From NCBI GenBank assembly GCA_021325175.1, contig JAJPHS010000052.1, positions 1-64,000 on the forward strand: a DNA stretch of 64,000 nt, given 5' to 3'. Origin of the DNA: Terriglobia bacterium. GTDB taxonomy: Bacteria > Acidobacteriota > Terriglobia > Bryobacterales > Bryobacteraceae. The notes beneath the pieces were generated by a model. That model searched no databases. It was not told the DNA's origin and saw only the letters and a program-made list of their open reading frames with translations. Shown piece by piece: positions 20,914 through 30,754 of the stretch. Each line of letters opens with the position of its first letter. Position 1 is the first letter of the stretch. A program made the position numbers and the translations under genes.

Positions 20914-21858
20914 TTACTTCGCGGCGCCCACAGGTTGCGCCACCGGCGACAGCCAGCCAAAGCGATCGGCCTTCTTGCCTTCCACAATGTCGAAAAATTC
21001 GCGTTGCAGGCGTTCCGTGATGGGGCCGCGCTTACCCTTGCCGATTTCGATGCGGTCCACCGAGCGGACCGGCGTGATTTCGACTGCGGTGCCGCAGAAG
21101 AAGATCTCGTCGGCGATGTACAGCGCCTCGCGCGGGATCAGCGCTTCGCTGACCGGAATATCGAGCGAGCGGGCGATCTGGATCACGGTGTCGCGCGTGA
21201 TTCCCGGCAGAACGCTTGCCCCCAGCGGCGGCGTGATCAGTTTGCCGTCGCGAATCAAAAACAGGTTTTCGCCGGAGCCTTCGCTCACGTAGCCGGAGGC
21301 GTCCAGCGCGATGCCCTCGCTGTATCCGTTGACCTCGGCTTCCATGCGGATCAACTGTGAATTCATGTAATTCCCGCCGGCTTTGGACAGCGCCGGCAGC
21401 GTGTTGGGAGCCATGCGCGTCCAGCTTGAAACGCACGCGTCCACGCCCTTTTCCAGCGACTCGCCGCCCAGATATTTGCCCCAGGTCCAACAGGCGATGT
21501 AGGTTTCGATGGGATTGTCCTTGGTCGGCATCACCCCGAGATTGCCGTAGCCGCGCAGCACCAGCGGACGAATGTAGCAGGCGTCCATCTTGTTGACGCG
21601 CACGACTTCCGCCATGGCGTTGCAGATCTCGTCGATCGAGTACGGAATTTGGATGCGATAAATCCGGGCCGAATCGCGAAGGCGGCGGGCGTGCTCGCGG
21701 GCGCGGAAAATGGCCGGTCCGGACGCGGTCGCGTAACAGCGGACCCCTTCAAATACGGAACTGCCGTAGCTGGTGACATGCGCCAGAACATGGATTTTCG
21801 CGTCGTTCCAGTGGATGAGCTTCCCGTTATGCCAGATTTTTTCGGTTGGATTTATCAT
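20914..21858 (-). CDS. ilvE: Branched-chain amino acid aminotransferase
   Basis: IWHNGKLIHWNDAKIHVLAHVTSYGSSVFEGVRCY, SEGSGENLFLIRDG; start MINPTEKIW preferred over the longer ORF. Confidence 0.93.
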   Translation of the reverse strand: MINPTEKIWHNGKLIHWNDAKIHVLAHVTSYGSSVFEGVRCYATASGPAIFRAREHARRLRDSARIYRIQIPYSIDEICNAMAEVVRVNKMDACYIRPLVLRGYGNLGVMPTKDNPIETYIACWTWGKYLGGESLEKGVDACVSSWTRMAPNTLPALSKAGGNYMNSQLIRMEAEVNGYSEGIALDASGYVSEGSGENLFLIRDGKLITPPLGASVLPGITRDTVIQIARSLDIPVSEALIPREALYIADEIFFCGTAVEITPVRSVDRIEIGKGKRGPITERLQREFFDIVEGKKADRFGWLSPVAQPVGAAK

Positions 21859-21967
21859 GACCGAATTATAGCCTGATCCGGACGGAACATTATCGCCGCG
21901 GGACACGCCACTGAAAACGCCGCCGAACACCGGGCGCGCGCCGCGCGTTGTGGGAAAATCAGGAATT

Positions 21968-22621
21968 GATGCGAACTCGCCGGGGCTTTTTCGCTTGAGC
22001 TGGGACGCGCTGCTGTTCGACTTTGACGGCGTTCTGGCCGATACCGAACCCATTCACTTTGCCTGCTGGCGCGAGCTTCTTCATCCGTTCGGGATTCATC
22101 TTGAATGGGATTATTACCAGCGAAACTGCGTCGGCGTTTCGGACCGGCAGATGGTGGAGCGGCTGGCCAGCGCACACCATCCGCCGATTCCCTGGGAAGA
22201 CGTCTGGCCGCAATATCAGCGGAAACAACCGATGTTTCGCGAAAGATTGATGGCCGATCCGCCGTTTTTGCAAGAGACGCTCGATTGCATACGGGAGCTG
22301 TCGGGACGGTACAAGCTGGCCGTGGTTTCTTCCAGCTCCCGGACGGAGGTCGAGCCGCCGATCGCGCGCGCGGGAATTCGCGACTGCTTTCGGGCGTTCG
22401 TCTGCGGCCGCGAGGTTCCGAACCTGAAGCCAGCGCCCGATCCTTATTTAAAAGCCGCGGAATTGCTTGCTGCGCGGCGGCCTTTGGTGATCGAAGATTC
22501 CGACGCGGGCGTCGCCAGCGGAAAAGCGGCGGGATTCGATGTTTTGCGGGTTTCCGGGGCGGATCGGGTGGCGGAAGAACTACGCGCGATTCTTGCCAGG
22601 CCACAAATTGTGCAGCCGTGA
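21968..22621 (+). CDS. HAD-superfamily hydrolase, beta-phosphoglucomutase-like
   Basis: ALLFDFDGVLADTEPIHFACW, VVSSSSRTEV, KPAPDPYLKAAE, VIEDSDAGVASGKAAG; exact start uncertain. Confidence 0.85.
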   Translation, partial: DANSPGLFRLSWDALLFDFDGVLADTEPIHFACWRELLHPFGIHLEWDYYQRNCVGVSDRQMVERLASAHHPPIPWEDVWPQYQRKQPMFRERLMADPPFLQETLDCIRELSGRYKLAVVSSSSRTEVEPPIARAGIRDCFRAFVCGREVPNLKPAPDPYLKAAELLAARRPLVIEDSDAGVASGKAAGFDVLRVSGADRVAEELRAILARPQIVQP

Positions 22622-22660
22622 TAGAATAAACATTACGTTCGTGCAACCAAGTTTCGGCGT

Positions 22661-22672
22661 CTCACTAGTGAG
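22661..22672. promoter_or_regulatory. Perfect 12-bp palindrome CTCACTAGTGAG upstream of ctaB
   Basis: Seen directly; 25 nt before the ATG. Confidence 0.4.
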
Positions 22673-22697
22673 CCGGTCCGCTCGCGTGGGTCAGTTA

Positions 22698-23546
22698 ATG
22701 AAAGATTACCTGGAGCTTACCAAGCCTCGGATCACTGTTTTCATTTTGATGAGCACGGCGATCGGGTTCTTGTGTGCGGGCCATTTCGCGGGCGCCTGGA
22801 CGCTTTTTCATGCCCTGCTCGGCACCGGGCTGATGGCGAGCGGGACGGCCGCGTTGAATCAGTGGTATGAGCGCGAGGCCGACGCCAAAATGCAGCGCAC
22901 CAAAGCCCGGCCGATTCCCTCCGGGCGGGTGATCGAATCGCGCGCGTTCTGGTTCGGCGTGGCGCTGTCGATCGCCGGATTTTTCGATCTGTGGATCGGC
23001 GCGAATCTGCTTGCGGGATTGCTCGGCTTGTTCACGCTGGTCAGTTATCTGTTTGTGTACACGCCGATGAAGCGGCGCTCGCCGCATTCGACCACGGTCG
23101 GCGCGATTCCCGGCGCGATGCCTCCGCTGATTGGATTCGCCGCGGCGGCGGCAACGCTGAGCCCGCTGGCGTGGGTCCTTTACGGCATTTTGTTTCTGTG
23201 GCAGTTCCCGCATTTTTACGCGATCGCGTGGATGTATCGCGAGGATTACGCCAAGGCGGGAATCCGCATGCTGCCGGTGGTCGAGCCGGATGGCGAATCG
23301 ACCGCGCGGCGGATCGTTTTGTTTTCGCTGGCGCTGGTTCCGGTGAGCGTGCTGCCGCGATTTGTCGGAGACGCGGGCAATGTTTATCTGATTGGCGCGC
23401 TGGCGCTGGGTTTTTATTTTTTGCTGGCGGGCGCTCGCGCCGCTTTCGATCGCACCCGGCCGCGAGCCCGTCAGGTTTTGCTGGCGAGCGTTGTTTATCT
23501 TCCGCTGTTATATGGCCTCCTGGTTTTGGACCGTCCCGGTTTGTAG
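22698..23546 (+). CDS. ctaB: Protoheme IX farnesyltransferase (heme O synthase)
   Basis: YLELTKPRITVFILMSTAIGF, NQWYEREADAKMQRTKARPIPSGRV, YTPMKRRS. Confidence 0.95.
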   Translation: MKDYLELTKPRITVFILMSTAIGFLCAGHFAGAWTLFHALLGTGLMASGTAALNQWYEREADAKMQRTKARPIPSGRVIESRAFWFGVALSIAGFFDLWIGANLLAGLLGLFTLVSYLFVYTPMKRRSPHSTTVGAIPGAMPPLIGFAAAAATLSPLAWVLYGILFLWQFPHFYAIAWMYREDYAKAGIRMLPVVEPDGESTARRIVLFSLALVPVSVLPRFVGDAGNVYLIGALALGFYFLLAGARAAFDRTRPRARQVLLASVVYLPLLYGLLVLDRPGL

Positions 23547-24078
23547 CTTCGCCATTTTGACCGGCTGCGCCGCGCGCGCGGGCCTGCCGACCTATTCGAG
23601 CGTTCCCGATTTCACACTCACCGATCAGACCGGCGCCCGCTTTGAGAGCGCGGCGAAGCTGCGCGGGCAGGTCTGGATCGCCGATTTTATTTATACGACG
23701 TGCCCCGGTCCGTGCCCGCGCATGAGCTCGCAGATGCATCAGGTGGAAAATGCGTTGGCCGGAATCGATGGCGTGCGGCTGGTTTCCTTCACGGTCGATC
23801 CGGAGCATGATACGCCTGCGGTGCTGGCGCAATACGCGGATCGATTCGGGGCCAAGACCGGCGTCTGGTATTTTCTAACCGGATCGCGCGACACATTGCA
23901 GCATTTGTGCCGGGATGCCTTCCTGCTCGGCAATGTCGACGGATCGCTGGAGCATTCGACGCGCTTTGCCCTGGTGGACCGCTCCGGAAAGATTCGCGGA
24001 TTTTATGAGACGTCGGACGCGGACGCGATCCCGCGCGTGATCGCGGACGCCAAGCGCCTGGCGGCGGAGCGCAGTTGA
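23512..24078 (+). CDS. SCO1/SenC family copper chaperone
   Basis: FTLTDQTGARF, FIYTTCPGPCPRMSSQM (CxxxC), SFTVDPEHDTPAVLAQYA. Confidence 0.92.
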   Translation: MASWFWTVPVCSFAILTGCAARAGLPTYSSVPDFTLTDQTGARFESAAKLRGQVWIADFIYTTCPGPCPRMSSQMHQVENALAGIDGVRLVSFTVDPEHDTPAVLAQYADRFGAKTGVWYFLTGSRDTLQHLCRDAFLLGNVDGSLEHSTRFALVDRSGKIRGFYETSDADAIPRVIADAKRLAAERS

Positions 24079-24488
24079 CGGTTCACGATCTGCCCGCGAT
24101 CAATGCAGCGCTGAACGCGATCGCGGCGGTGCTGCTGACCCTCGGGTTTGCCTTGATCCGCAACGGCCGGATCGAAGCTCATCGCACGGTGATGATTTCG
24201 GCGTTCGGCGTCTCCGTTCTTTTCCTGATCGGCTACCTGACGTACCATTCGCTGGCGGGCGTGGTTTATTACCGGCACGCCGGCGCGATCCGCCTGGTTT
24301 ATCTGACCATCCTGTTCACGCACACGGTGCTGGCCGCGATCGTGCCGGTGCTGGCGATCATCACGTTAAGCCGCGCGCTGCGGGCGAATTTCAAGCGCCA
24401 CCGCGCGATTGCGCGATGGACCCTGCCGATCTGGCTGTATGTGAGCGTCACCGGCGTGATCGTTTACCTGATGTTGTACCGGTTTTGA
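24075..24488 (+). CDS. DUF420 membrane protein (cytochrome oxidase-associated)
   Basis: LPAINAALNAIAAVLLTLGFALIRNGRIEAHRTVMISAF, RHRAIARWTLPIWLYVSVTGVIVYLMLY. Confidence 0.88.
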   Translation: MTVHDLPAINAALNAIAAVLLTLGFALIRNGRIEAHRTVMISAFGVSVLFLIGYLTYHSLAGVVYYRHAGAIRLVYLTILFTHTVLAAIVPVLAIITLSRALRANFKRHRAIARWTLPIWLYVSVTGVIVYLMLYRF

Positions 24489-24562
24489 ACCGCCGCGGCC
24501 TTCCGCCGAGGCAACGCTTCATCCAAACGGAACGTCTAGAATATTCTCTAGGGAGGGTCGCC

Positions 24563-25207
24563 ATGAAGCTTGCTTTTGCCGTGCTGGTGGCCGGTTCCGT
24601 CCTGTTCCAACCCGTTTTCGCGCAGCACGGGGGAACGGGAGGCACAAATGCGGGAGGATCGCGATCGGGCGGTCGCTCTCCGCGGCCGGGCAGGTTTCTC
24701 GCTCCGCCGCCGGTGTCGCATCCGGTGCACGGTCCGGCAGTGGTCGTTCCCTATCCGGTCTTTTACGGGCTTCCTTATTACTGTGATCCGGCATATTGCA
24801 ATCCGGGAGCGGGCGGCGATCGGGCAAGCGGGCCGGCGCCCGCCAATTCCTACGATGATGGCAGCGGATACGGCGCGCCGGGACAAACGCCGGTCGTGAT
24901 CATGAATCAGAGCTTTCAGCCGCCGGTGGCCAATCCGGTGATGCACGACTATTCGAACACGCCGCTTCCGCCTGCGCCGCCCGATCCGAACGCGCCGCGC
25001 GACGATGAGCCGACAATTTATCTGATTGCGATGGCGGACCACTCGATTGTGGCGGCGATCGCCTACTGGGTGGACGGCGATACGCTCGATTACATCACCC
25101 AGGATGGCGATCAGAACCGGGTATCGCTGGCGCTGGTGGATCGCGAATTTTCGCGCAAGTTGAATACGGATCGGGGCCTGGAGTTTCGTCTGCCGGCCGC
25201 CAAATAA
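24563..25207 (+). CDS. Secreted hypothetical protein
   Basis: Signal peptide MKLAFAVLVAGSVLFQPVFA, SD GGGAGGG; Gly/Pro-rich linker then YLIAMADHSIVAAIAYWVDGDTLDYITQDGDQNRVSLALVDREFS domain. Confidence 0.75.
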   Translation: MKLAFAVLVAGSVLFQPVFAQHGGTGGTNAGGSRSGGRSPRPGRFLAPPPVSHPVHGPAVVVPYPVFYGLPYYCDPAYCNPGAGGDRASGPAPANSYDDGSGYGAPGQTPVVIMNQSFQPPVANPVMHDYSNTPLPPAPPDPNAPRDDEPTIYLIAMADHSIVAAIAYWVDGDTLDYITQDGDQNRVSLALVDREFSRKLNTDRGLEFRLPAAK

Positions 25208-25217
25208 CGCCGCGGCG

Positions 25218-26027
25218 TCAGATGGCGAGGATACTTTCAAGCTCGGCCGGTTTAATCCTGCGCCCGATGTAAAACGGGCCAAACAGAGCGTAAACGGCGC
25301 TCACTTCATCGAAGCGCATTTCGTAGATGAGCCGCTTGAACACCAGCGGATCGTCGGCGAAAAGATCCACGCCCCACTCCCAATCGTCGAAGCCGATGGA
25401 GCCGGTGATGATCTGCTTCACCGTCCCGGCGTAGCGCCGACCGACCTCGCCGTGCTCCTGCATCTGGCGCTGGCGTTCGGCCATGGGGAGCTGATACCAG
25501 TTTTTCTGCTCGCCGCGCCGGCGGTCCATCGGATAAAAGCAGATGTACTTGTGGGCAGGCATCTCCGGGTAAAGGCGCGGACGCATGGCGTTGCGCTGCC
25601 GCGCCAGGGTCTCCTCGACCGCCGCGTTCCATTCATTGGAGTGCGGCGCGATGCCGCGCTCGGCCAACGAAGCGTAGAGTTTCACCGTCGAATCGTACAG
25701 GCCCAACTCGACGACCGATACGTAGGATGTGGTTTGTTCGAGAAAATCGGAAAGCTCCAGGCGTGAGATGCAGCGTTCGGCGTCGGCGAGCGCATCAAAA
25801 TCGGCGCGGAAATGCACCAGCATCAGATCGCCCTTGTGGCCGAGCATTGAAAAGATGGCCGTTCCGGCGCCTTCCATCCGATCGGCCGCGGCGCTGGCGT
25901 CGCCGAGCAGTTTCCCGCGATCGGCTGCTGGCAGCGCCCGCCAGGCGGGCCATTTCAGGCGGAACATCTGATGCAGGACGCTGGCGCCTTCGAGCGTGAG
26001 CGGCGCCGGAGGAAGATTCGTTTCCAT
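25218..26027 (-). CDS. Chlorite dismutase-family heme protein (HemQ-like)
   Basis: MLGHKGDLMLVHFRADFDALADAE, YICFYPMDRRRGEQKNWYQLPMAERQRQMQEHGEVGRRYAG, GFDDWEWGVDLFADDPLVFKRLIYEMRFDEVSA. Confidence 0.9.
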   Translation of the reverse strand: METNLPPAPLTLEGASVLHQMFRLKWPAWRALPAADRGKLLGDASAAADRMEGAGTAIFSMLGHKGDLMLVHFRADFDALADAERCISRLELSDFLEQTTSYVSVVELGLYDSTVKLYASLAERGIAPHSNEWNAAVEETLARQRNAMRPRLYPEMPAHKYICFYPMDRRRGEQKNWYQLPMAERQRQMQEHGEVGRRYAGTVKQIITGSIGFDDWEWGVDLFADDPLVFKRLIYEMRFDEVSAVYALFGPFYIGRRIKPAELESILAI

Positions 26028-26106
26028 ATTCCTCAATGTACAGGGTTGCAACAGGACGGCGTACAAACAAGCTGGATCGGGCGAGCGTGTTAAACTGAAA
26101 TTGCTC

Positions 26107-26844
26107 ATGCATCCAGATACCCATCTGGTGATTCAGCTCCAATCGCTAGATCAGAGAATTGCGGCTCTTGAAAAGGAAGTTGCCGCGCTCCCCAAGCACA
26201 TCGCCGCGATCGAAAAGACCCTCGATTCGCACGTTCGCAAGCTGGAGGCCGATCGCGCGGCGCTGGCGGCCAATCAAAAGGACCGCAAGAAGCACGAAGG
26301 CGACATCCAGATGCACGAGCAGAAGATCTCCAAATTGCGGGATCAGATGCTCGGCGCGAAGACCAACGAGCAGTACCGCGCCTTTCAAAACGAGATCGAG
26401 TACGCGCAGAAGGAAATTCGCAAGGCCGAGGATCGGATTCTCGAACTGATGAGCGAATCCGAGCCGCTGGACCAGAACGTGAAGAAGGCGGAAGCGGCGC
26501 TCAAGGAAGAAAAGCAGCTCGTCGAGCGTGAAAAAAACGCCGCGCGCGAGCGCACCGGCGCCGATCAAGCCCAGCTTGATACGCTTCGCGCCGAACGCGC
26601 GGAAATATACGCGAAACTTCCCCCACCGGTGCAGCACACCTATGAACGCGTGCGCAAAAAATGGCACGGCACGGTCATCGCGGAGGCCGTGGAAGGGCGA
26701 TGCTCGGCGTGCCAGATCGTGATCCGGCCGCAGTTCATGCAGGATTTAAAACGCGGCGATCAGTTGCTTACCTGCGAAAGCTGCGGACGATTCCTTTTCT
26801 ATAACAAGCCGGTGAATGTGGAAGATGTCGCGTCGGTGAGTTAG
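26107..26844 (+). CDS. C4-type zinc ribbon / coiled-coil protein (DUF164 family)
   Basis: Long coiled coil plus CSACQIVIRPQFMQDLKRGDQLLTCESCGRFL. Confidence 0.88.
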   Translation: MHPDTHLVIQLQSLDQRIAALEKEVAALPKHIAAIEKTLDSHVRKLEADRAALAANQKDRKKHEGDIQMHEQKISKLRDQMLGAKTNEQYRAFQNEIEYAQKEIRKAEDRILELMSESEPLDQNVKKAEAALKEEKQLVEREKNAARERTGADQAQLDTLRAERAEIYAKLPPPVQHTYERVRKKWHGTVIAEAVEGRCSACQIVIRPQFMQDLKRGDQLLTCESCGRFLFYNKPVNVEDVASVS

Positions 26845-26887
26845 CGCAATGGGCAGCGCGCGAACCGGGTAGCATGGAAGAGTAGTC

Positions 26888-29251
26888 ATGCGACTGCTCA
26901 GCCGGACGATCTTTCGCGACATTTTTGTCGCCTCCCTCCTCGGCACGGTTTTATTCACCTTCGTGCTGTTTTTGCAGCGCACGCGGCCGCTGTTTGAGTT
27001 GATGGTGCGATCCACCGGATCGTTTTCCTCGGTGGCCTGTCTGTTCGCGCTGGTGCTGCCGCAATCCATGCCGCTGACCATTCCGCTGGGCGTGCTGGTG
27101 GGCACGCTGATCACGCTGAGCCGCATGTCGGCCGACGGCGAGATCACCGCCATGCGCGCTGCCGGCGTCCCCGGGCGAAGCGTCGCGCCGCCGATTTTTC
27201 TGTTCAGCCTTCTGGGCATGATCGCGTGCGCCGCCGCGTCGCTGTGGCTCACGCCGTGGTCGATTCGCGAATTTTATAAAGTCGAAAACCAGGTGATCCA
27301 GCACGAGCTGACTGCCGATATCGAGCCGCGCGTTTTCGAAGAGCAGTTTCCGAACACGATTCTTTACGTAAGCGACATCACCGCCGGGCAGGCGGCGCGA
27401 TTGAAGCGCGTGTTTATGGCCGATATCACGCCGCCGGATCAGCGCAAACCGGGCGCGGCGGATCGCGGCGATACTCCGCGCATCACGCTCGCCTCCGATG
27501 CCGTCGCCGTTCCCGATATCCGGGAGAATCGGATCACTCTCGCGCTGCGCAACGGCACCAGTTACGAAACCGATAAGGAAAACAATTATCACGTCTCCGG
27601 CGCTCCCACCGGCGAACAGGGCCTGGAGGCGCAGCGCGCGCAGGGCGTGAGCAATTCGCATCCCTCAACCGAGATCGATACTGTTCCTCTGTATCGCGAG
27701 GCCTACCATAATAAGACGATCGATTCCGATCAGCGTTTATCGGACCGAATCGAGCTCCATCAGCGGCTGGCGCTGCCGCTCGCTTGTATTTTGCTGGCGA
27801 TGGCGGGCGTGCCGCTCGGGATCACGTCGCGGCGCGCGGGCAAGTCGTCGGCCGTGGTGCTGACGGTGGTGATCGCGTTTGTTTATTACATCGGCCTGAT
27901 CGGCTGCATCGGTCTGGCGCGGTCCGGACGGCTTCGGCCGGAGATCGGGCTGTGGATTCCCGATTCGGTGTTCGCGATTTTCGCATCGGTGATGATCATT
28001 CGCCTGGAAGCCCCCGGCGATCGCGATTTTGTGGGACGCGTTCTGGCGCTGTTCCGCGGGATCGCGAAGACGCCGCATCGCACCCGCCAGCGCGTGCTGG
28101 ACCGCATCGAGCCGCGCGCCTGGCTGTGGCGGATCCCCATGCTGCCGCAGGTGGTCGATGCCTACGTGCTCGCCACGTTTCTTTTTTATCTGGTCCTGTG
28201 GATCACCAGCTTCGTCCTCATCTTTCACGTGTTCACGTTCTTTGAGCTGCTGAGCGACATCGTCAAAAATCACCCGCCGATGTCGCACGTGCTCAGCTAC
28301 CATTTTTTCCTGACCCCGCTGCTGGTCTACAATTTCACGCCCGTGGCCGTTCTGGGATCGGTGCTGGTGGCCTTTGGCGTCTTATCCAAGCACAACGAAA
28401 TTACCGCGTTCAAGGCTTGCGGCATCAGCGTCTATCGTCTTGCAGTTCCGATCCTGATCGCCGGATTTTTCCTGAGCGGGGGATTGTTCGCCTTCGATCA
28501 TTACTGGGTTCCCGAAGCGGACCGGCGGCAGGACGCGCTGCGCGCCGAGATTCGCGGCAAGCCTCCGCAGACCTATCTGCGGCCGGATCACAAATGGATC
28601 TACGGCAAGCACGACCGTGTCTTCTACTACAAATATTTCGATGCCGCCACCGACGTGATGCTCGACCTCAACGTGTACGAGATCGATCCGCAATATTTCC
28701 GCCTGAAGCGCCACATTTGGGCGGAGCGCGCGCGATGGGAGCCGTCGCTCTCCGCCTGGGTTTTTCAAAACGGATGGAGCCGCGACATGGATGCCTCCTG
28801 CATCGCCTGCCCGCCGAAACGATACGACAGCTTCGCCGGCGGCACGCGCGTTTTTCATGAACTCGAGGAAGACCCGCACTGGTTTTTGCAGGAGGAAAAA
28901 CAGGCGCGCCAGATGAATTTCGAGGAGCTGAAAACCTATATCGCGCAGTTGAAGCAGAGCGGCTTCAACACGATTCCACTGCAAGTCGAATGGAACGAAA
29001 AATTCTCGCAGCCGTTGTTCGCGCTGATTATGGCGATCGTGGCCGTGCCGTTCGCGTTTCTTGCCGGCAACCGCGGCGCGATGGCCGGCGTCGGATTGAG
29101 CCTTGGCGTGGCCATCGCCTATTGGTCCATCGGCCAGTTGTTTTCGCAGATCGGAAATTTGAACGAATTGCCGCCGGCCGTGGCGGCTTGGTCGCCGGAC
29201 GTGATCTTTTCGCTCGCCGGATTGTATTTTTTAGCGCGGATGCGAACCTGA
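26888..29251 (+). CDS. Single-chain LptF-LptG fusion permease (YjgP/YjgQ family)
   Basis: Two permease halves, each with its own TM bundle: [36 protein letters not shown] and [35 protein letters not shown]. Confidence 0.9.
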   Translation: MRLLSRTIFRDIFVASLLGTVLFTFVLFLQRTRPLFELMVRSTGSFSSVACLFALVLPQSMPLTIPLGVLVGTLITLSRMSADGEITAMRAAGVPGRSVAPPIFLFSLLGMIACAAASLWLTPWSIREFYKVENQVIQHELTADIEPRVFEEQFPNTILYVSDITAGQAARLKRVFMADITPPDQRKPGAADRGDTPRITLASDAVAVPDIRENRITLALRNGTSYETDKENNYHVSGAPTGEQGLEAQRAQGVSNSHPSTEIDTVPLYREAYHNKTIDSDQRLSDRIELHQRLALPLACILLAMAGVPLGITSRRAGKSSAVVLTVVIAFVYYIGLIGCIGLARSGRLRPEIGLWIPDSVFAIFASVMIIRLEAPGDRDFVGRVLALFRGIAKTPHRTRQRVLDRIEPRAWLWRIPMLPQVVDAYVLATFLFYLVLWITSFVLIFHVFTFFELLSDIVKNHPPMSHVLSYHFFLTPLLVYNFTPVAVLGSVLVAFGVLSKHNEITAFKACGISVYRLAVPILIAGFFLSGGLFAFDHYWVPEADRRQDALRAEIRGKPPQTYLRPDHKWIYGKHDRVFYYKYFDAATDVMLDLNVYEIDPQYFRLKRHIWAERARWEPSLSAWVFQNGWSRDMDASCIACPPKRYDSFAGGTRVFHELEEDPHWFLQEEKQARQMNFEELKTYIAQLKQSGFNTIPLQVEWNEKFSQPLFALIMAIVAVPFAFLAGNRGAMAGVGLSLGVAIAYWSIGQLFSQIGNLNELPPAVAAWSPDVIFSLAGLYFLARMRT

Positions 29252-29285
29252 TGCGGACCGCGCAACAAAGAAACGAGGAGCCGCA

Positions 29286-30293
29286 ATGAAGGCGTGCGTT
29301 GTTTCCTCGCGGGGGCCCATCGAAACCAATCCGCTGCGCTCCATCGACGTCCCCAAGCCTGAGCCAGGCTCCCATGAGGTGCTGATCAAGGTTCACGCCT
29401 GCGGCGTTTGCCGCACGGATCTGCATGTGATCGAAGGCGAATTGCCGGTGCTCAAATCTCCGCTGATTCCCGGACATCAGATCGTGGGAGTGGTGGAGCG
29501 ATGCGGCGCCCGGGCTCGCCGGTTCGCGCCCGGCGCGCGCGTGGGCGTGCCGTGGCTTCATTCGACCGACGGAACCTGCAAGTTCTGCCGTGCGGGAAAA
29601 GAGAATCTGTGCCCGGCGGCGACGTTCACCGGCCACACCGTGGATGGAGGCTACGCCGAATACGCCGTCGCGCCGGAGGCGTTTGTGTATCGCATTCCGG
29701 ACGGCTTCCCCGATCTGCACGCGGCGCCGCTGCTGTGCGCCGGCATCATCGGATTTCGCTGCCTGCGCGTTTCCGGAATCGAGCCCGGCGGAACGCTCGG
29801 GCTGTACGGCTTCGGCGCGGCCGCGCATGTCGCGATTCAGGTGGCGCGATATTGGGGCGTCCGCGTGCTCGCCTTCACGCGCGACGTCCGGCATCAAAAA
29901 TTAGCCCTGGAATTAGGCGCCGTCTGGGCCGGCGGCGGCGAGGAGGAATCGCCCGAAAAACTGGACGCCGCGATTTTATTCGCGCCCGCCGGCGAGCTGG
30001 TTCCCGCGGCCCTGCGCAACCTGGATCGCGGCGGCGTAGTGGTGGCGGGCGGGATCCACATGAGCCCGATCCCGCAAATGCCCTACGATCTTCTCTACTG
30101 GGAGCGCGTGGTCCGCAGCGTGGCCAACAATACCCGCAAGGACGGCGAGGATTTTCTCGAGCTGGCCGCGAAAATCCCGGTACACACCCAGACCGAGACA
30201 TTCCCGCTCGATCAGGCCAACGCCGCGCTGAATGCGCTGAAGCACGATGCGATCCGCGGCGCCGCCGTGCTCACGATCTCCAACGAATTATGA
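29286..30293 (+). CDS. Zinc-dependent alcohol dehydrogenase family protein
   Basis: [31 protein letters not shown], four-Cys structural Zn site [12 protein letters not shown]. Confidence 0.93.
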   Translation: MKACVVSSRGPIETNPLRSIDVPKPEPGSHEVLIKVHACGVCRTDLHVIEGELPVLKSPLIPGHQIVGVVERCGARARRFAPGARVGVPWLHSTDGTCKFCRAGKENLCPAATFTGHTVDGGYAEYAVAPEAFVYRIPDGFPDLHAAPLLCAGIIGFRCLRVSGIEPGGTLGLYGFGAAAHVAIQVARYWGVRVLAFTRDVRHQKLALELGAVWAGGGEEESPEKLDAAILFAPAGELVPAALRNLDRGGVVVAGGIHMSPIPQMPYDLLYWERVVRSVANNTRKDGEDFLELAAKIPVHTQTETFPLDQANAALNALKHDAIRGAAVLTISNEL

Positions 30294-30751
30294 AAAAAGT
30301 CTTCCACTTCGACGCGCCGCGCGAAAGATACACGTGCGACGCCGCTGTCGTCTGGTGTTTCGATCATCGCTTCAATAACGGATTCACGGAATTTCTCCAG
30401 AAGAAAGGAGTCGAGTTTCCGGACCCGATCAAAATCGCCGGCGGGGCGAAGTCGCTGGCTTCGCCCGAAAACGAAGCGGAGCGCGAGTTCGTCCTGGAAC
30501 AGATCCGCAAATCGATCCGGCTGCATCAGACCAAACGCGTCATCCTGAAGGTCCACTCCGATTGCGGAGCCTACGGTGGCCTGGAAGCCTTCGGCAACGA
30601 TTGCGCCCTCGAAGCCAAACATCACGAGCAGGAATTGCGGCGCGCCGCGGACTTTTTGCGAAAAACCATTCCGGGAATCGACGTTCACGCCTACTACGTC
30701 GATTTCAGCGGCGTTTGGGAGGTCGAGCTGGGGCCGTCCGTGTCATCATAA
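30290..30751 (+). CDS. Beta-carbonic anhydrase-like protein
   Basis: CFDHR (CxDxR) and HSDCGAYGG (HxxC) zinc-site motifs; ATGA overlap with the ADH stop; masked in the ORF track by a longer same-frame ORF. Confidence 0.75.
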   Translation: MKKVFHFDAPRERYTCDAAVVWCFDHRFNNGFTEFLQKKGVEFPDPIKIAGGAKSLASPENEAEREFVLEQIRKSIRLHQTKRVILKVHSDCGAYGGLEAFGNDCALEAKHHEQELRRAADFLRKTIPGIDVHAYYVDFSGVWEVELGPSVSS

Positions 30752-30754
30752 AAA

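Noticed and set aside
20765-21292. Plus-strand ORF across the ilvE 3' end and the intergenic hairpin
   Set aside because: Antisense to ilvE; no RBS or domain.
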